Positions 35,415 to 45,120 of a DNA stretch of 64,000 bases are shown here, piece by piece. Each line of letters opens with the position of its first letter. The first letter of the stretch is position 1. Origin of the DNA: Agromyces sp. ISL-38 (lineage in GTDB: Bacteria > Actinomycetota > Actinomycetes > Actinomycetales > Microbacteriaceae); assembly GCF_018613935.1 (NCBI RefSeq), contig NZ_JAGGPF010000012.1, positions 124,001 to 188,000 of the forward strand, written 5' to 3'. The notes under the pieces were generated by a model that worked only from the letters and a program-made list of their open reading frames with translations, did no database searches and had not been told where the DNA came from. Made by a program: the position numbers and the translations under genes.

Positions 35415-36539
35415 CTAGAGCACGTCGTTCGACCCGCCGAGCCGAAGTGCGTCGACGACCGCCTTCACCCGCTGCGCGTGTTCGCTCGTGGTGACGAGCA
35501 ATGCGTCGGGGGTGTCGACCACGACGATATCGCGCACGCCGATCAGGCTGATGACCCGCTTGGAGCGGCTCACGACGATGCCGCTCGACGCATCGGAGAG
35601 GACGCGAGCATTCTCGCCGAGAATTGCGAGCTCGCCCGACCGCCCGGCGGTGTTGAGCTTCGCGAGGGAGGCGAAGTCGCCCACGTCGTCCCACTGGAAG
35701 TGTCCGCGGATGACGGCGAGGCGCCCGGCCGCGGCGGCCGGCTCGGCGATCGAGTAGTCGATCGCGATCTTCTCGAGCTTCGGCCAGATGCGGTCGACCG
35801 CCGGTCCGCGGGTGTCGGGGTCGTCCCAGGCGGCGGCGAGCTCGACGAGCCCCGCGTGCAGCTCGGGCCTCGTGCGGGCGAGCTCCTCGAGCAGGCGGTC
35901 GGCTCGGGCGATGTACATGCCCGCGTTCCAGAGGTGCTCGCCGCCGGCGAGGTAGCGCTTGGCCGTCTCGAGGTCGGGCTTCTCGACGAAGCTCGACACG
36001 GCGGTCACCCGCTCGGCGCCCGGCACATCGAGGGGATCGCCGCACTCGATGTAGCCGAATCCGACGGCGGGCTCGGTGGGCGTGATGCCGATCGTGGCGA
36101 TGTAGCCGGCGTCGGCGGCGGCCATCGCATCGGTGACCGCTGCGCGGAAGAGCGCCTCGCCCGAGATGACGTGGTCGGCGGCGAACGACCCGATGATGAC
36201 GCCCGGCTCGCGGCGCTCGAGGATCGCGGCGGCGAGGCCGACCGCCGCGGTCGAGTCGCGGGGCTCGCTCTCGAGCACGATGTTCGCATCGGTGAGCGCC
36301 GGCAGCTGCGACTCGACGGCCGCGCGATGTGCTCGCCCGGTGACGACCATGATCCGCTGCTCGCCCGCGAGCGGCGCGAGCCGATCCCACGTGTCCTTCA
36401 AGAGGGTCTGCCCCGAGCCCGTGAGGTCGTGCAGGAACTTCGGCGCATCGGCACGCGAGAGCGGCCACAGGCGGGAGCCGACGCCGCCGGCCGGGATGAC
36501 CGCGTAGAAGCGGTCGATGGGAAGCGAAGGTCCTGGCAT
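35415..36539 (-). CDS. manC: Mannose-1-phosphate guanylyltransferase
   Basis: 374 residues, single nucleotidyltransferase domain without the isomerase domain of bifunctional ManC. It makes GDP-mannose from mannose-1-phosphate and GTP. The signature loop VIPAGGVGSRLWPLSR, the metal/nucleotide segment ADHVI and the sugar-binding SFVEKPDLETAKRYL and WNAGMYI are intact; the C-terminal left-handed helix region follows FQWDDVGDFASL. It should supply GDP-mannose for cell-envelope mannosides. A TATTCT -10 lies 7 bases before the ATG. The lipoprotein genes follow on the same strand with little gap, so they may be co-transcribed although functionally unrelated. Confidence 0.9.
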   Translation of the reverse strand: MPGPSLPIDRFYAVIPAGGVGSRLWPLSRADAPKFLHDLTGSGQTLLKDTWDRLAPLAGEQRIMVVTGRAHRAAVESQLPALTDANIVLESEPRDSTAAVGLAAAILERREPGVIIGSFAADHVISGEALFRAAVTDAMAAADAGYIATIGITPTEPAVGFGYIECGDPLDVPGAERVTAVSSFVEKPDLETAKRYLAGGEHLWNAGMYIARADRLLEELARTRPELHAGLVELAAAWDDPDTRGPAVDRIWPKLEKIAIDYSIAEPAAAAGRLAVIRGHFQWDDVGDFASLAKLNTAGRSGELAILGENARVLSDASSGIVVSRSKRVISLIGVRDIVVVDTPDALLVTTSEHAQRVKAVVDALRLGGSNDVL

Positions 36540-36546
36540 GATTTCG

Positions 36547-36552
36547 AGAATA
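36547..36552 (-). promoter_or_regulatory. -10 box of a leaderless promoter for manC
   Basis: TATTCT on the minus strand, then 7 bases, then ATG at 36539. Confidence 0.45.
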
Positions 36553-36612
36553 GCGGTCGACGTGTCAGACGGGCTGGGTGCGATGCGGTCGCGGAGCAGG
36601 CCACGAGCCCCA

Positions 36613-36633
36613 CGGATGCCGCTGCGGCATCCG
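36613..36633. repeat. GGATGCC/GGCATCC inverted repeat
   Basis: CGGATGCCGC, one T, then GCGGCATCCG: perfect 10-bp arms in the manC/sdhC gap. It is a head-to-head pair of the word that is abundant throughout the window, here outside coding sequence. Confidence 0.6.
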
Positions 36634-36635
36634 AT

Positions 36636-36651
36636 CTCTCGACGTCGAGAG
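36636..36651. promoter_or_regulatory. Perfect 16-bp palindrome upstream of sdhC
   Basis: CTCTCGACGTCGAGAG is self-complementary throughout. It lies 2 bases before a possible iron box and 42 bases before the TAGACT box, a position suited to an operator for sdhCDAB or for divergent manC. Confidence 0.45.
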
Positions 36652-36653
36652 AG

Positions 36654-36667
36654 TTAGGCAGTCCTAA
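36654..36667. promoter_or_regulatory. Possible DtxR/IdeR-type iron box
   Basis: TTAGGCAGTCCTAA is an interrupted palindrome (TTAGG-4-CCTAA) with the same half-sites as the actinobacterial iron-repressor consensus, upstream of the iron-rich succinate dehydrogenase genes. Only the inner 14-base part of the 19-base consensus matches. Confidence 0.4.
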
Positions 36668-36692
36668 GCGGCACCCTCCCCAGACGCGGGGC

Positions 36693-36698
36693 TAGACT
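36693..36698 (+). promoter_or_regulatory. Probable -10 box for sdhCDAB
   Basis: TAGACT lies 70 bases before the sdhC ATG, giving a leader of roughly 60 bases that ends with AGGGAGG. This differs from the leaderless starts elsewhere. Confidence 0.4.
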
Positions 36699-36768
36699 CG
36701 ATTTCGGGCGCCAGCGCCCTCGAATGCCGCCTCGTTCGGGGCGACAATACCGCCAGGGAGGGTTGTTC

Positions 36769-37191
36769 ATGCCAGATACCTCGGCAGGAACCCTGACCGC
36801 ACCCGCGAAGCCGGCGAGACAGAAGCCGGGTGGCACGCTGTACCGCGGCCGAGAGGGAATGTGGTCGTGGGTGCTGCACCGCATCACGGGTGTCGCGATC
36901 TTCTTCTTCCTCCTCGTGCACATCCTCGACACGGCGCTCGTGCGCGTGAGCCCCGAGGCGTACAACGCGGTCATCGGCACCTACCAGACGCCCATCATGG
37001 GCCTCGGCGAGGTCGCGCTCGTGGGCGCGATCGTGTTCCACGCCTTCAACGGCCTGCGCATCATCCTCGTCGACTTCTGGGCATGGGCGACGAGACACCA
37101 GAAGGTGCTGTTCTACGTCGTGGTCGGCCTCTGGGTCGTCACGATGATCGCCTTCGTGCCGCGCCACCTCATGAACGTCTTCAGCCACTAG
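36769..37191 (+). CDS. sdhC: Succinate dehydrogenase cytochrome b556 subunit
   Basis: 140 residues with three membrane helices. A short cytoplasmic N-terminus with YRGREGMWSWVLHRITGVAI is the SdhC family signature (Ser/Arg near the quinone site). HAFNGLRIILVDF on the second helix holds the haem-ligand histidine region. Together with SdhD it anchors SdhAB to the membrane and passes electrons to menaquinone. AGGGAGG precedes the ATG; the frame is open to 36724 but that extension is not needed. First gene of a tight four-gene operon. Confidence 0.93.
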   Translation: MPDTSAGTLTAPAKPARQKPGGTLYRGREGMWSWVLHRITGVAIFFFLLVHILDTALVRVSPEAYNAVIGTYQTPIMGLGEVALVGAIVFHAFNGLRIILVDFWAWATRHQKVLFYVVVGLWVVTMIAFVPRHLMNVFSH

Positions 37192-37204
37192 AACGGGGAG
37201 CGAA

Positions 37205-37648
37205 ATGACCACCATCGAATCCCCCCGTGCTCCCGCGCGACCCGCCCAGAGGCGAGGCGTCAACTGGGAGAAGTGGGGCTGGATCTACATGCGCGCGTCG
37301 GGTGTCGTGCTCATCGTGCTGATCTTCGGCCACCTGTTCATGAATCTCATGGTCGGCGAGGGCGTGAAGGCGATCGACTTCGGCTTCGTCGGCGGCAAGT
37401 GGGCCGAGCCGTTCTGGCAGTGGTGGGACGTGCTGATGCTCTGGCTCGCGCTCATCCACGGCGCCAACGGCATGCGCACCCTCGTGAACGACTACACGAA
37501 CCCCGGCACTGTCCAGAAGGTGCTGAAGGGCGCCCTCTTCGCGTCGGCGGCGGTGCTCATCATCCTCGGCACCCTCGTCGTCTTCACCTTCGAGCCGTGC
37601 CCCGCGGGTGCGCCGGCCGACCTGCTTCCCTCGTTCTGCGCCGCCTAG
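37205..37648 (+). CDS. sdhD: Succinate dehydrogenase membrane anchor subunit
   Basis: 147 residues, three membrane helices (about 30-52, 75-98 and 108-130). The conserved pieces are [29 protein letters not shown] and [17 protein letters not shown]; histidines in GHLF and IHGAN are candidate haem or quinone ligands. It begins 13 bases after sdhC. The extra C-terminal tail [19 protein letters not shown] has two cysteines, which is unusual but of unknown meaning. Confidence 0.9.
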   Translation: MTTIESPRAPARPAQRRGVNWEKWGWIYMRASGVVLIVLIFGHLFMNLMVGEGVKAIDFGFVGGKWAEPFWQWWDVLMLWLALIHGANGMRTLVNDYTNPGTVQKVLKGALFASAAVLIILGTLVVFTFEPCPAGAPADLLPSFCAA

Positions 37649-37655
37649 GAGACCA

Positions 37656-39461
37656 GTGAATTCCGAGATCGCCGACGCCCCGACCATCATCGACGGCGTG
37701 CACTACCACCAGTTCGACATCGTCATCGTGGGCGCGGGCGGCGCCGGCATGCGAGCGGCCATCGAAGCCGGACCGGGTGCGAAGACCGCGGTCATCTCGA
37801 AGCTCTATCCCACCCGCTCCCACACGGGAGCAGCGCAGGGCGGCATGGCCGCAGCGCTCGCGAACGTCGAGGAAGACAGCTGGGAGTGGCACACCTTCGA
37901 CACCATCAAGGGCGGCGACTACCTCGTCGACCAGGATGCCGCCGAGATCCTCGCCCGGGAGGCCATCGACGCGGTCATCGACCTCGAGAACATGGGCCTG
38001 CCGTTCAACCGCACGCCCGAGGGCAAGATCGACCAGCGCCGCTTCGGCGGCCACACGCGCGACCACGGCAAGGCTCCCGTGCGACGGGCGTGCTACGCCG
38101 CCGACCGCACCGGCCACATGATCCTGCAGACGCTGTTCCAGAACTGCGTGCGGCTCGGCATCAACTTCTTCAACGAGTACTACGTGCTCGACCTCGTGAT
38201 GACCGACGTCGACGGCGTCGAGCAGCCGTCGGGCGTCGTCGCCTACGACCTCGCCACGGGCGAGCTGCACGTCTTCCAGGCGAAGGCCGTCATCTTCGCC
38301 ACGGGCGGGTTCGGCAAGATCTACAAGACCACGTCGAACGCGCACACCCTCACGGGCGACGGTGTCGGCATCATCTGGCGCAAGGGCCTGCCGCTCGAAG
38401 ACATGGAGTTCTTCCAGTTCCACCCCACCGGACTGGCCGGACTCGGCATCCTCCTCACCGAGGGCGCCCGCGGCGAGGGCGCGATCCTCCGCAACGCGAG
38501 CGGCGAGCGCTTCATGGAGCGCTACGCGCCCACGATCAAAGACCTCGCCCCGCGTGACATCGTCTCGCGCTGCATGGTGCAGGAGGTCGCCGAGGGCCGC
38601 GGCGCCGGGCCACACAAGGACTACGTGCTGCTCGACTGCACCCACCTCGGCGCCGAGGTGCTCGAGACGAAGCTCCCCGACATCACCGAGTTCGCGCGCA
38701 CCTACCTGGGCGTCGACCCCGTGTACGAGCCCGTGCCCGTGATGCCGACCGCGCACTACGCGATGGGCGGCATCCCCACGAACGTCGCCGCCGAGGTGCT
38801 GAGCGACAACGCCACCGTCGTGCCCGGCCTCTACGCCGCAGGCGAGTGCGCGTGCGTCTCGGTGCACGGTTCCAACCGACTCGGCACCAACTCGCTCCTC
38901 GACATCAATGTCTTCGGCAAGCGCGCCGGCCGCAACGCGGTCGAATACGTCAAGTCCGTCGACTTCACGCCGCTGCCCGACGACCCGGCCGCGGCGGTGC
39001 GCGGCATGCTCGAGCAGTTGCGCGACTCCAACGGCACCGAGCGCATCGCAGCCATCCGCAAGGAGCTGCAAGACGAGATGGACAAGAACGCCCAGGTGTT
39101 CCGCACCGACGAGTCGCTCGAGCACGTCACCGACGTCATCGCCGGGCTGCGCGATCGCTACCGCAACGTCGCCGTGCAAGACAAGGGCAAGCGATTCAAC
39201 ACCGACCTGCTCGAGGCCGTCGAGCTCGGATTCCTCCTCGACCTCGCCGAGGTCGTCGTCTTCTCCGCGCGCAATCGCAAGGAGAGCCGCGGCGGCCACA
39301 TGCGCGACGACTTCCCGAAGCGCGACGACGCGAACTACATGCAGCACACGATGGCCTACCTGTCGGGCGATCCGCACTCGTCCGATGCCGCCGACCACAT
39401 CCGACTCGATTGGAAACCGGTCACGATCACCCGTTACCAGCCGATGGAGAGGAAGTACTGA
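37656..39461 (+). CDS. sdhA: Succinate dehydrogenase flavoprotein subunit
   Basis: 601 residues. FAD-binding [18 protein letters not shown] is followed by [14 protein letters not shown], whose histidine normally carries the covalent [42 protein letters not shown] and the arginine-containing [16 protein letters not shown] form the succinate site, and a helical C-terminal domain ends with the [15 protein letters not shown] region. It oxidises succinate to fumarate. GTG 37656 is the start: AGGAG is 5 bases ahead, and upstream codons of the same frame overlap sdhD. The spacing to sdhB is 1 base. Confidence 0.96.
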   Translation: MNSEIADAPTIIDGVHYHQFDIVIVGAGGAGMRAAIEAGPGAKTAVISKLYPTRSHTGAAQGGMAAALANVEEDSWEWHTFDTIKGGDYLVDQDAAEILAREAIDAVIDLENMGLPFNRTPEGKIDQRRFGGHTRDHGKAPVRRACYAADRTGHMILQTLFQNCVRLGINFFNEYYVLDLVMTDVDGVEQPSGVVAYDLATGELHVFQAKAVIFATGGFGKIYKTTSNAHTLTGDGVGIIWRKGLPLEDMEFFQFHPTGLAGLGILLTEGARGEGAILRNASGERFMERYAPTIKDLAPRDIVSRCMVQEVAEGRGAGPHKDYVLLDCTHLGAEVLETKLPDITEFARTYLGVDPVYEPVPVMPTAHYAMGGIPTNVAAEVLSDNATVVPGLYAAGECACVSVHGSNRLGTNSLLDINVFGKRAGRNAVEYVKSVDFTPLPDDPAAAVRGMLEQLRDSNGTERIAAIRKELQDEMDKNAQVFRTDESLEHVTDVIAGLRDRYRNVAVQDKGKRFNTDLLEAVELGFLLDLAEVVVFSARNRKESRGGHMRDDFPKRDDANYMQHTMAYLSGDPHSSDAADHIRLDWKPVTITRYQPMERKY

Positions 39462-39462
39462 C

Positions 39463-40221
39463 GTGAGCACTGCCGCACTCGAGGTCAAGCCGGTGGATAC
39501 CGCGATCCAGTCGTTCACCGTCACCTTCCTGATCCGGCGCTTCGACCCCGACATCGACACCGAGCCGCGCTGGCAGGACTTCGACGTCGAGATGTACGCG
39601 ACCGACCGTGTGCTCGACGCGCTGCACAAGATCAAGTGGGAACAAGACGGCTCGCTCACGTTCCGCCGTTCGTGCGCCCACGGCATCTGCGGCTCCGATG
39701 CGATGCGCATCAACGGCCGCAACCGCCTCGCATGCAAGACCCTCATCAAAGACCTCGACATCTCCAAGCCCATCTACGTCGAGGCCATCAAGGGCCTGCC
39801 GCTCGAGAAGGACCTCATCGTCGACATGGAGCCGTTCTTCGCGAGCTTCCGCGACGTGCAGCCGTTCCTCATCGCGAACTCGAAGGCCGAGCCCGGCAAG
39901 GAGCGCGTGCAGTCGGTCGCCGAGCGAGAGCGCTTCGACGACACCACGAAATGCATCCTCTGCGCGGCGTGCACCTCGTCGTGCCCCGTGTTCTGGACCG
40001 ACGGACAGTACTTCGGGCCGGCCGCGATCGTGAACGCGCACCGCTTCATATTCGACTCGCGTGACGACGCGGCATCCGTTCGCCTCGACATCCTGAACGA
40101 CAAGGAGGGCGTGTGGCGCTGCCGAACGACCTTCAACTGCACTGAGGCGTGCCCGCGTGGCATCGAAGTGACGAAGGCGATCGCCGAGGTCAAGCAGGCG
40201 ATCATGCGCGGCAAGCCCTAA
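39463..40221 (+). CDS. sdhB: Succinate dehydrogenase iron-sulfur subunit
   Basis: 252 residues. The plant-type [2Fe-2S] ligands lie in RRSCAHGICGSDAM and NRLACKTLI. The [4Fe-4S] and [3Fe-4S] ligands lie in CILCAACTSSCP and in CRTTFNCTEACPRGI. It carries electrons from FAD to the membrane quinone site. The GTG start at 39463 follows the sdhA stop by 1 base and is served by AGGAAG inside sdhA. It is the last gene of the operon; an 85-base gap to xthA follows. Confidence 0.96.
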   Translation: MSTAALEVKPVDTAIQSFTVTFLIRRFDPDIDTEPRWQDFDVEMYATDRVLDALHKIKWEQDGSLTFRRSCAHGICGSDAMRINGRNRLACKTLIKDLDISKPIYVEAIKGLPLEKDLIVDMEPFFASFRDVQPFLIANSKAEPGKERVQSVAERERFDDTTKCILCAACTSSCPVFWTDGQYFGPAAIVNAHRFIFDSRDDAASVRLDILNDKEGVWRCRTTFNCTEACPRGIEVTKAIAEVKQAIMRGKP

Positions 40222-40293
40222 GCGCGTACGGAGCCGGCCTCGCTGCGGTCGGAGGCGCCGGATCGGCGGCGATTCGACGTCGGAGGCCTCCCG

Positions 40294-40299
40294 TAGGAT
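40294..40299 (+). promoter_or_regulatory. -10 box of a leaderless promoter for xthA
   Basis: TAGGAT, 7 bases, then ATG at 40307. Confidence 0.5.
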
Positions 40300-40306
40300 T
40301 TGAGGC

Positions 40307-41149
40307 ATGCCCACCGCCAAACCGCTCCGGATCGCCACTGTCAACGTCAACGGAGTGCGCGCCGCGTTCCGCAAGGGCATGGGCGACTGGCTCGCCGGCC
40401 GCAACGTCGACATCCTCGCGGTGCAAGAGGTGCGCGCTTCCACCGAAGACCTTGAGGCGCTGCTCGGCGAGGAGTGGGACCTGCTCCACGACCCCGCCAC
40501 CTCCAAGGGGCGCGCAGGAGTCGCAATCGCGAGTCGCAACCGCGCGAGCATCCACCGCGTCGAGCTCGGCGCCCCCGACTTCGACAGCGCGGGCCGTTGG
40601 CTCGAGGCCGACTACGAGGTCGGCGACCGCGTGGTCACCGTCGTGAGCGCCTACGTGCACTCGGGCGTGGCAGACGATAGCCCCAAGATGGTCGAGAAGT
40701 ACCGCTTCCTCGACGCGATGGAGGCCCGGCTGCCCGAGCTTGCGGCCCACTCCGAACTCGCCCTCGTCGTCGGCGACCTCAACGTCGGCCATCGCACGCT
40801 CGACATCCGCAACTGGAAGGGCAACGTGAAGCGTGCCGGCTTCCTGCCCGAGGAGCGCGCCTACTTCGATCGCTTCGTGGGCGCCGAAGGCGACGAGCTC
40901 TACAACGCGGGCGCCGGCTTCGGCTGGATCGACGTCGGCCGCCGCGTGGCCGGCGACGTGCCCGGGCCCTACACGTGGTGGTCGCAGCGGGGCAAAGCGT
41001 TCGACACCGACACCGGGTGGCGCATCGACTACCACCTCGCCACCAAGTCGCTCGCCGACACGGTCGTCGACTACCAGATCGACCGCGCCGACGCGTGGGA
41101 CACGCGATGGTCCGACCACGCACCCGTGGTCGTCGACTACGCCATCTGA
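40307..41149 (+). CDS. xthA: Exodeoxyribonuclease III / AP endonuclease
   Basis: 280 residues, endonuclease-exonuclease-phosphatase fold. It cuts at abasic sites and trims 3' ends in base-excision repair. The active-site series is complete: TVNVNGVRAAFRKG (metal Asn), LAVQEVRAS (Glu), VVSAYVHSG, VVGDLNVGHRTLD (Asp/Asn), DYHLATKSL and the terminal RWSDHAPVVVDY (Asp-His pair). The gene is followed after 33 bases by trpS on the same strand, a pairing I see as positional only. Confidence 0.93.
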   Translation: MPTAKPLRIATVNVNGVRAAFRKGMGDWLAGRNVDILAVQEVRASTEDLEALLGEEWDLLHDPATSKGRAGVAIASRNRASIHRVELGAPDFDSAGRWLEADYEVGDRVVTVVSAYVHSGVADDSPKMVEKYRFLDAMEARLPELAAHSELALVVGDLNVGHRTLDIRNWKGNVKRAGFLPEERAYFDRFVGAEGDELYNAGAGFGWIDVGRRVAGDVPGPYTWWSQRGKAFDTDTGWRIDYHLATKSLADTVVDYQIDRADAWDTRWSDHAPVVVDYAI

Positions 41150-42193
<1,044 letters not shown>

Positions 42194-42194
42194 C

Positions 42195-42773
42195 GTGATT
42201 CCCGTCACGCTCACGACGTCGCGACTCGTGCTCGACCTGCCGACGATCGACGACGCCGACGCCGTGACGCGCTACTGTCAAGACCCGCTGTTCGAGCCGT
42301 ACCTCACGACGCCCTGGCCGTACACTCGAGCCGACGCCGAGTCATTCCTCGCGGCGCATGTGCCGCAGGCGTGGGCGAGCGGCTATGTGGCCACCTGGGC
42401 GGTCCGGCTCGCAACGGGCGGCCCCTTGGCCGGCATGATCTCGGTGCGCGCCGAGACCACCGAGATCGGGTTCTGGCTGGGCAGCGACCACCGCGGTGCC
42501 GGCCTCATGAGCGAGGCGGCCATCGCCGTCGCCGAGTGGACGCTCGCCGGCGGCGTGCCCGGTGCCGACACCATGCTGTGGCGCGCAGTGCAGGGCAACG
42601 TCGGGTCGGCCAAGGTCGCGCGAGCTGCGGGGTTCCGGCGCATCGAGCCGCCGCGCGCGACGGTTCCCACCCGCGACGGGTCGACGCTGCCCGCGTGGCA
42701 CGCCGTGCGCGGGGCATCCATCTCCCCCGACGCGGCCGCGAGCTGGGCGACGATCCTGGGGGCGCTCCCGTGA
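42195..42773 (+). CDS. GNAT-family N-acetyltransferase (RimJ/RimL-like)
   Basis: 192 residues. The RimJ/RimL pattern is clear: TTSRLVLDLPTIDDADAV at the start, EIGFWLGSDHRGAGLMSEA (acetyl-CoA loop, with RxxGxx reading HRGAGL) and NVGSAKVARAAGFRRI near the end. It would acetylate an amino group of a protein N-terminus or small molecule using acetyl-CoA. Translation starts at GTG 42195, coupled to trpS. The substrate is unknown. Confidence 0.8.
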   Translation: MIPVTLTTSRLVLDLPTIDDADAVTRYCQDPLFEPYLTTPWPYTRADAESFLAAHVPQAWASGYVATWAVRLATGGPLAGMISVRAETTEIGFWLGSDHRGAGLMSEAAIAVAEWTLAGGVPGADTMLWRAVQGNVGSAKVARAAGFRRIEPPRATVPTRDGSTLPAWHAVRGASISPDAAASWATILGALP

Positions 42774-43519
42774 CGTCGCGCGCCGCGTCGCCCGTCGTGC
42801 TGTTCGATCTCGACGACACGCTCATGGCACACCGCGAAGCGGTGGCGGCGAGCATCGTGCTCCAGATGCAGGAGCGCGCATACGACGGCGATCGCGTAGC
42901 TGCACAGCGACTGTGGCACGAGCTCGAGGAGCACCACTACCACGCCTATCTCGCCGGTGAGCTGAGTTTCGCGGGGCAACGCCTGGAACGGGTGACGGCA
43001 TTCGCGCGCGCCCATGGCGAGGAGCTCGACGAGCCCGCCGCCGGTGCGTGGTTCGCGCACTACTTCGAGCGGTACCGCGAATCGTGGGCCCTGCACGACG
43101 ATGCAGTCGACGCACTCCACGCGGTCGCGACGGCGCTGCCCGGAGTGCGCTTCGGCGTGATCACGAACGGCGAGCTCGACCAGCAGACCATGAAGCTCGA
43201 GCGACTCGGCCTCCTCCCCCGCATGACACACGTCATCGCCTCGAGCGACGTCGGCGTGGTCAAGCCGGGCGTTGAGATCTTCCGCGCGGCCCGAGATCGC
43301 TTCGCGTCCGACGCGCCGGTGTCGGCGTGCGCCTACGTCGGCGATCGCTTACGCACCGACGCGATCGGAGCTGCCGCGGCGGGATTGCTCGGGGTGTGGA
43401 TCAACCGGCGGGGCGAGTCGCCCAGCGCTGACGACGCTGCGGATGCCGCGGCATCCGGCGTCGTCGAGATCCGCTCACTGCGCGAGCTCGCCGGTGCGCT
43501 CACCGAGCGAATCGCCTGA
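42770..43519 (+). CDS. HAD-superfamily hydrolase
   Basis: 249 residues. The HAD catalytic motif I is VVLFDLDDTLMAHRE (nucleophile Asp in DLDDT), motif II is GVITNGELDQQ, motif III is the Lys in GVVKPGVEIF and motif IV is YVGDRLRTDAIGA. The helical cap after motif I suits a small phosphorylated metabolite, as in YjjG-like nucleotidases, but the substrate cannot be read. The GTG shares GTGA with the stop of the GNAT gene. Confidence 0.85.
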   Translation: MTSRAASPVVLFDLDDTLMAHREAVAASIVLQMQERAYDGDRVAAQRLWHELEEHHYHAYLAGELSFAGQRLERVTAFARAHGEELDEPAAGAWFAHYFERYRESWALHDDAVDALHAVATALPGVRFGVITNGELDQQTMKLERLGLLPRMTHVIASSDVGVVKPGVEIFRAARDRFASDAPVSACAYVGDRLRTDAIGAAAAGLLGVWINRRGESPSADDAADAAASGVVEIRSLRELAGALTERIA

Positions 43520-43630
43520 GCCCCGTCGGATGGGCGACGTCCCGCAATCAGAGTCGCCATTTTCTCGATCGGCCAGCTAGCGTGACTCTGTCGGTGCACG
43601 CCAGTCGCACCCCCAGTGAACAGGACGTCG

Positions 43631-44818
43631 ATGACCGCACCCTCCGATGCACCCCGCGACGACGCTTCGGTGCAGCGCGTGGAACGACGCTGGCTTCGGG
43701 GCACGATCATCGCCGCCGCGGCCGCGGCCGCCGTCTTCGGTTCCTACGTCGCGCACGATGCCGCCGCGACCGCGCTCTACGAGAGCGCATATGACAGGTT
43801 CGCCGTCGCCGACGAGCTCGCGACGACCTCGGCCGATGAGCTCGAACTCCTCATCGATGCGGCCGGACGAGCGGTCATGCAATCCGACGAGCTCGAGGCG
43901 GTGCTCGTCGAGGGCCACGTTCGGCCCGAGGACGTCACGACGCTCGTCGCGGCATCCGATCGGCTCGCCGCGACCCTTGCCGACGCCGACGACGACCCGC
44001 TCTCGCACCTCCTGGCCTTCCCGGGCCCCGACGCGCTCGAGACTCCTGCGTGGGTCCGCTATGCCGACGCAGCGCGACTGCTCGAACAGGCCCAGGAGCG
44101 CACTGCCGAGACCGTGGCGATCGAGGCCGCGCTCGACGACATCGCCGACGCGCGTGCCCCCGTCACGGGTGCCGTCAAGGCGGTGTTCGAGGGTGCGGGC
44201 GCACTCGCCGGGCAGGCGCTCGCCGACAACCCCTCGGCGACATACCAGACGCGCATCGGCGTGCAGCACGCGATCGACCAGGACGGCCCCGGCTGGACGC
44301 ACCCGCGCGATTCCGCGGCGGCATTCACGGGCCTCGTGCTCGCCGTCGAGGAACTGCGTGCCTCGCACGCCGCCGGGGAGGCGCGCAAGCTCGAGCCCTC
44401 CTATCCGGTGCGCGCCGAGATCGAGGCGTTCGCCCGTTCGATCTCGCATGGGGTGAACCTCGATTTCGTGTGGGCGTACGAGGTGTCGGGCCTCACGAGC
44501 GACGGGTGGTACTCGGGCACCGCCGAGTTCTGGCCCGACGACGGCGGGTGGGGCATCATCACCCTCACCCACAGCGTCTCCGATCGATGGGGCGAGGATC
44601 CTGATGCGACGGCGATCGTCGTGCACGAAGTGGGGCACACCCAGGCGATCCGTCCCGAGTGCGAGCCGTTGTTCACCGGGCCAGAGTTCTCGGGCGACCA
44701 CGAGATGTGGGCGACCGCGTGGGCGATCTCCATGGGCCACGACGTGCCCGGATCCGGCATCTCCGCATACGGCCGCCCGAGCGACGCGCAGATCGCGACC
44801 GCGGGCCAGTGCCGCTGA
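43631..44818 (+). CDS. Membrane-anchored putative zinc metallopeptidase
   Basis: 395 residues. A single N-terminal helix (about 23-42) places the rest outside the membrane. Residues 50-260 are helical and Ala/Glu/Asp-rich. Near the C-terminus IVVHEVGHTQAI is an HExxH zinc motif, and SGDHEMWATAWAISMGH about 25 residues on could supply the third ligand, as in gluzincin-type peptidases. Two cysteines (RPECEPL and GQCR) may form a disulfide. ATG 43631 has AGGA 6 bases upstream. I recognise no named family, and peptidase activity is inferred from the motif alone. The stop codon lies within the first unit of a tandem repeat. Confidence 0.6.
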   Translation: MTAPSDAPRDDASVQRVERRWLRGTIIAAAAAAAVFGSYVAHDAAATALYESAYDRFAVADELATTSADELELLIDAAGRAVMQSDELEAVLVEGHVRPEDVTTLVAASDRLAATLADADDDPLSHLLAFPGPDALETPAWVRYADAARLLEQAQERTAETVAIEAALDDIADARAPVTGAVKAVFEGAGALAGQALADNPSATYQTRIGVQHAIDQDGPGWTHPRDSAAAFTGLVLAVEELRASHAAGEARKLEPSYPVRAEIEAFARSISHGVNLDFVWAYEVSGLTSDGWYSGTAEFWPDDGGWGIITLTHSVSDRWGEDPDATAIVVHEVGHTQAIRPECEPLFTGPEFSGDHEMWATAWAISMGHDVPGSGISAYGRPSDAQIATAGQCR

Positions 44819-44854
44819 ACAGCCAGTGCCACTGAACAGGCCAGTGCCGCTGAA
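44806..44854 (+). repeat. Three CCAGTGCCRCTGAAC tandem units at a stop codon
   Basis: Units start at 44806, 44823 and 44841 (period 17-18). The first contains the metallopeptidase stop codon (TGC CGC TGA). The core CAGTGCC-CTG is close to a palindrome. It lies upstream of the riboflavin promoter. Confidence 0.8.
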
Positions 44855-44888
44855 TCACGGGAATAGCCCGCGGCCCCGCGCGTTGACC

Positions 44889-44894
44889 TAGAAT
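44889..44894 (+). promoter_or_regulatory. -10 box for the riboflavin operon
   Basis: TAGAAT lies 12 bases before the riboswitch begins, so transcription would start just ahead of the aptamer. TTGACC overlaps it and is too close to be its -35. Confidence 0.5.
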
Positions 44895-44905
44895 CGACAC
44901 GACAA

Positions 44906-45048
44906 ACGTGCTCCGGGGTCGGTGTAATTCCGAACCGGCGGTGATAGTCCGCGAGCTGCGAGCGTGAGGCCGAGAGGTCGAACGCGAGCGGTTGAACCGG
45001 TGGAACTCCGGTACCGACGGTGAAAGTCCGGATGGGAGGCGGCACGTG
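44906..45048 (+). promoter_or_regulatory. FMN riboswitch (RFN element)
   Basis: The conserved aptamer blocks are present: GGGGTCGGTGTAATTCCGAA, ACCGGCGGTGATAGTCCGCG, then after a variable arm GGTGGAACTCCGGTACCGAC and GGTGAAAGTCCGGATGGGAG, closed by outer arms ACGTG and CACGT. It lies 73 bases before ribD, the first riboflavin gene. Riboswitches of this class shut down expression when FMN binds. I see no clear terminator in 45049-45120, so control is more likely at ribosome access. The 302-base gap 44819-45120 holds only repeats, promoter, riboswitch and this leader. Confidence 0.93.
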
Positions 45049-45120
45049 TCGGCTGCGCAGTGCGCGGTCGACGATTCGGCCTTGCCGAGCATTCCCCGGA
45101 GCCTGACGACAGGACGAGGA

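Noticed and set aside
37584..39773. 729-codon open frame on the minus strand
   Set aside because: Antisense shadow of sdhA and parts of sdhD and sdhB; no recognisable protein features.
44992..45120. N-terminal extension of ribD
   Set aside because: These codons overlap the 3' part of the FMN riboswitch, and the ribosome site is placed for ATG 45121.
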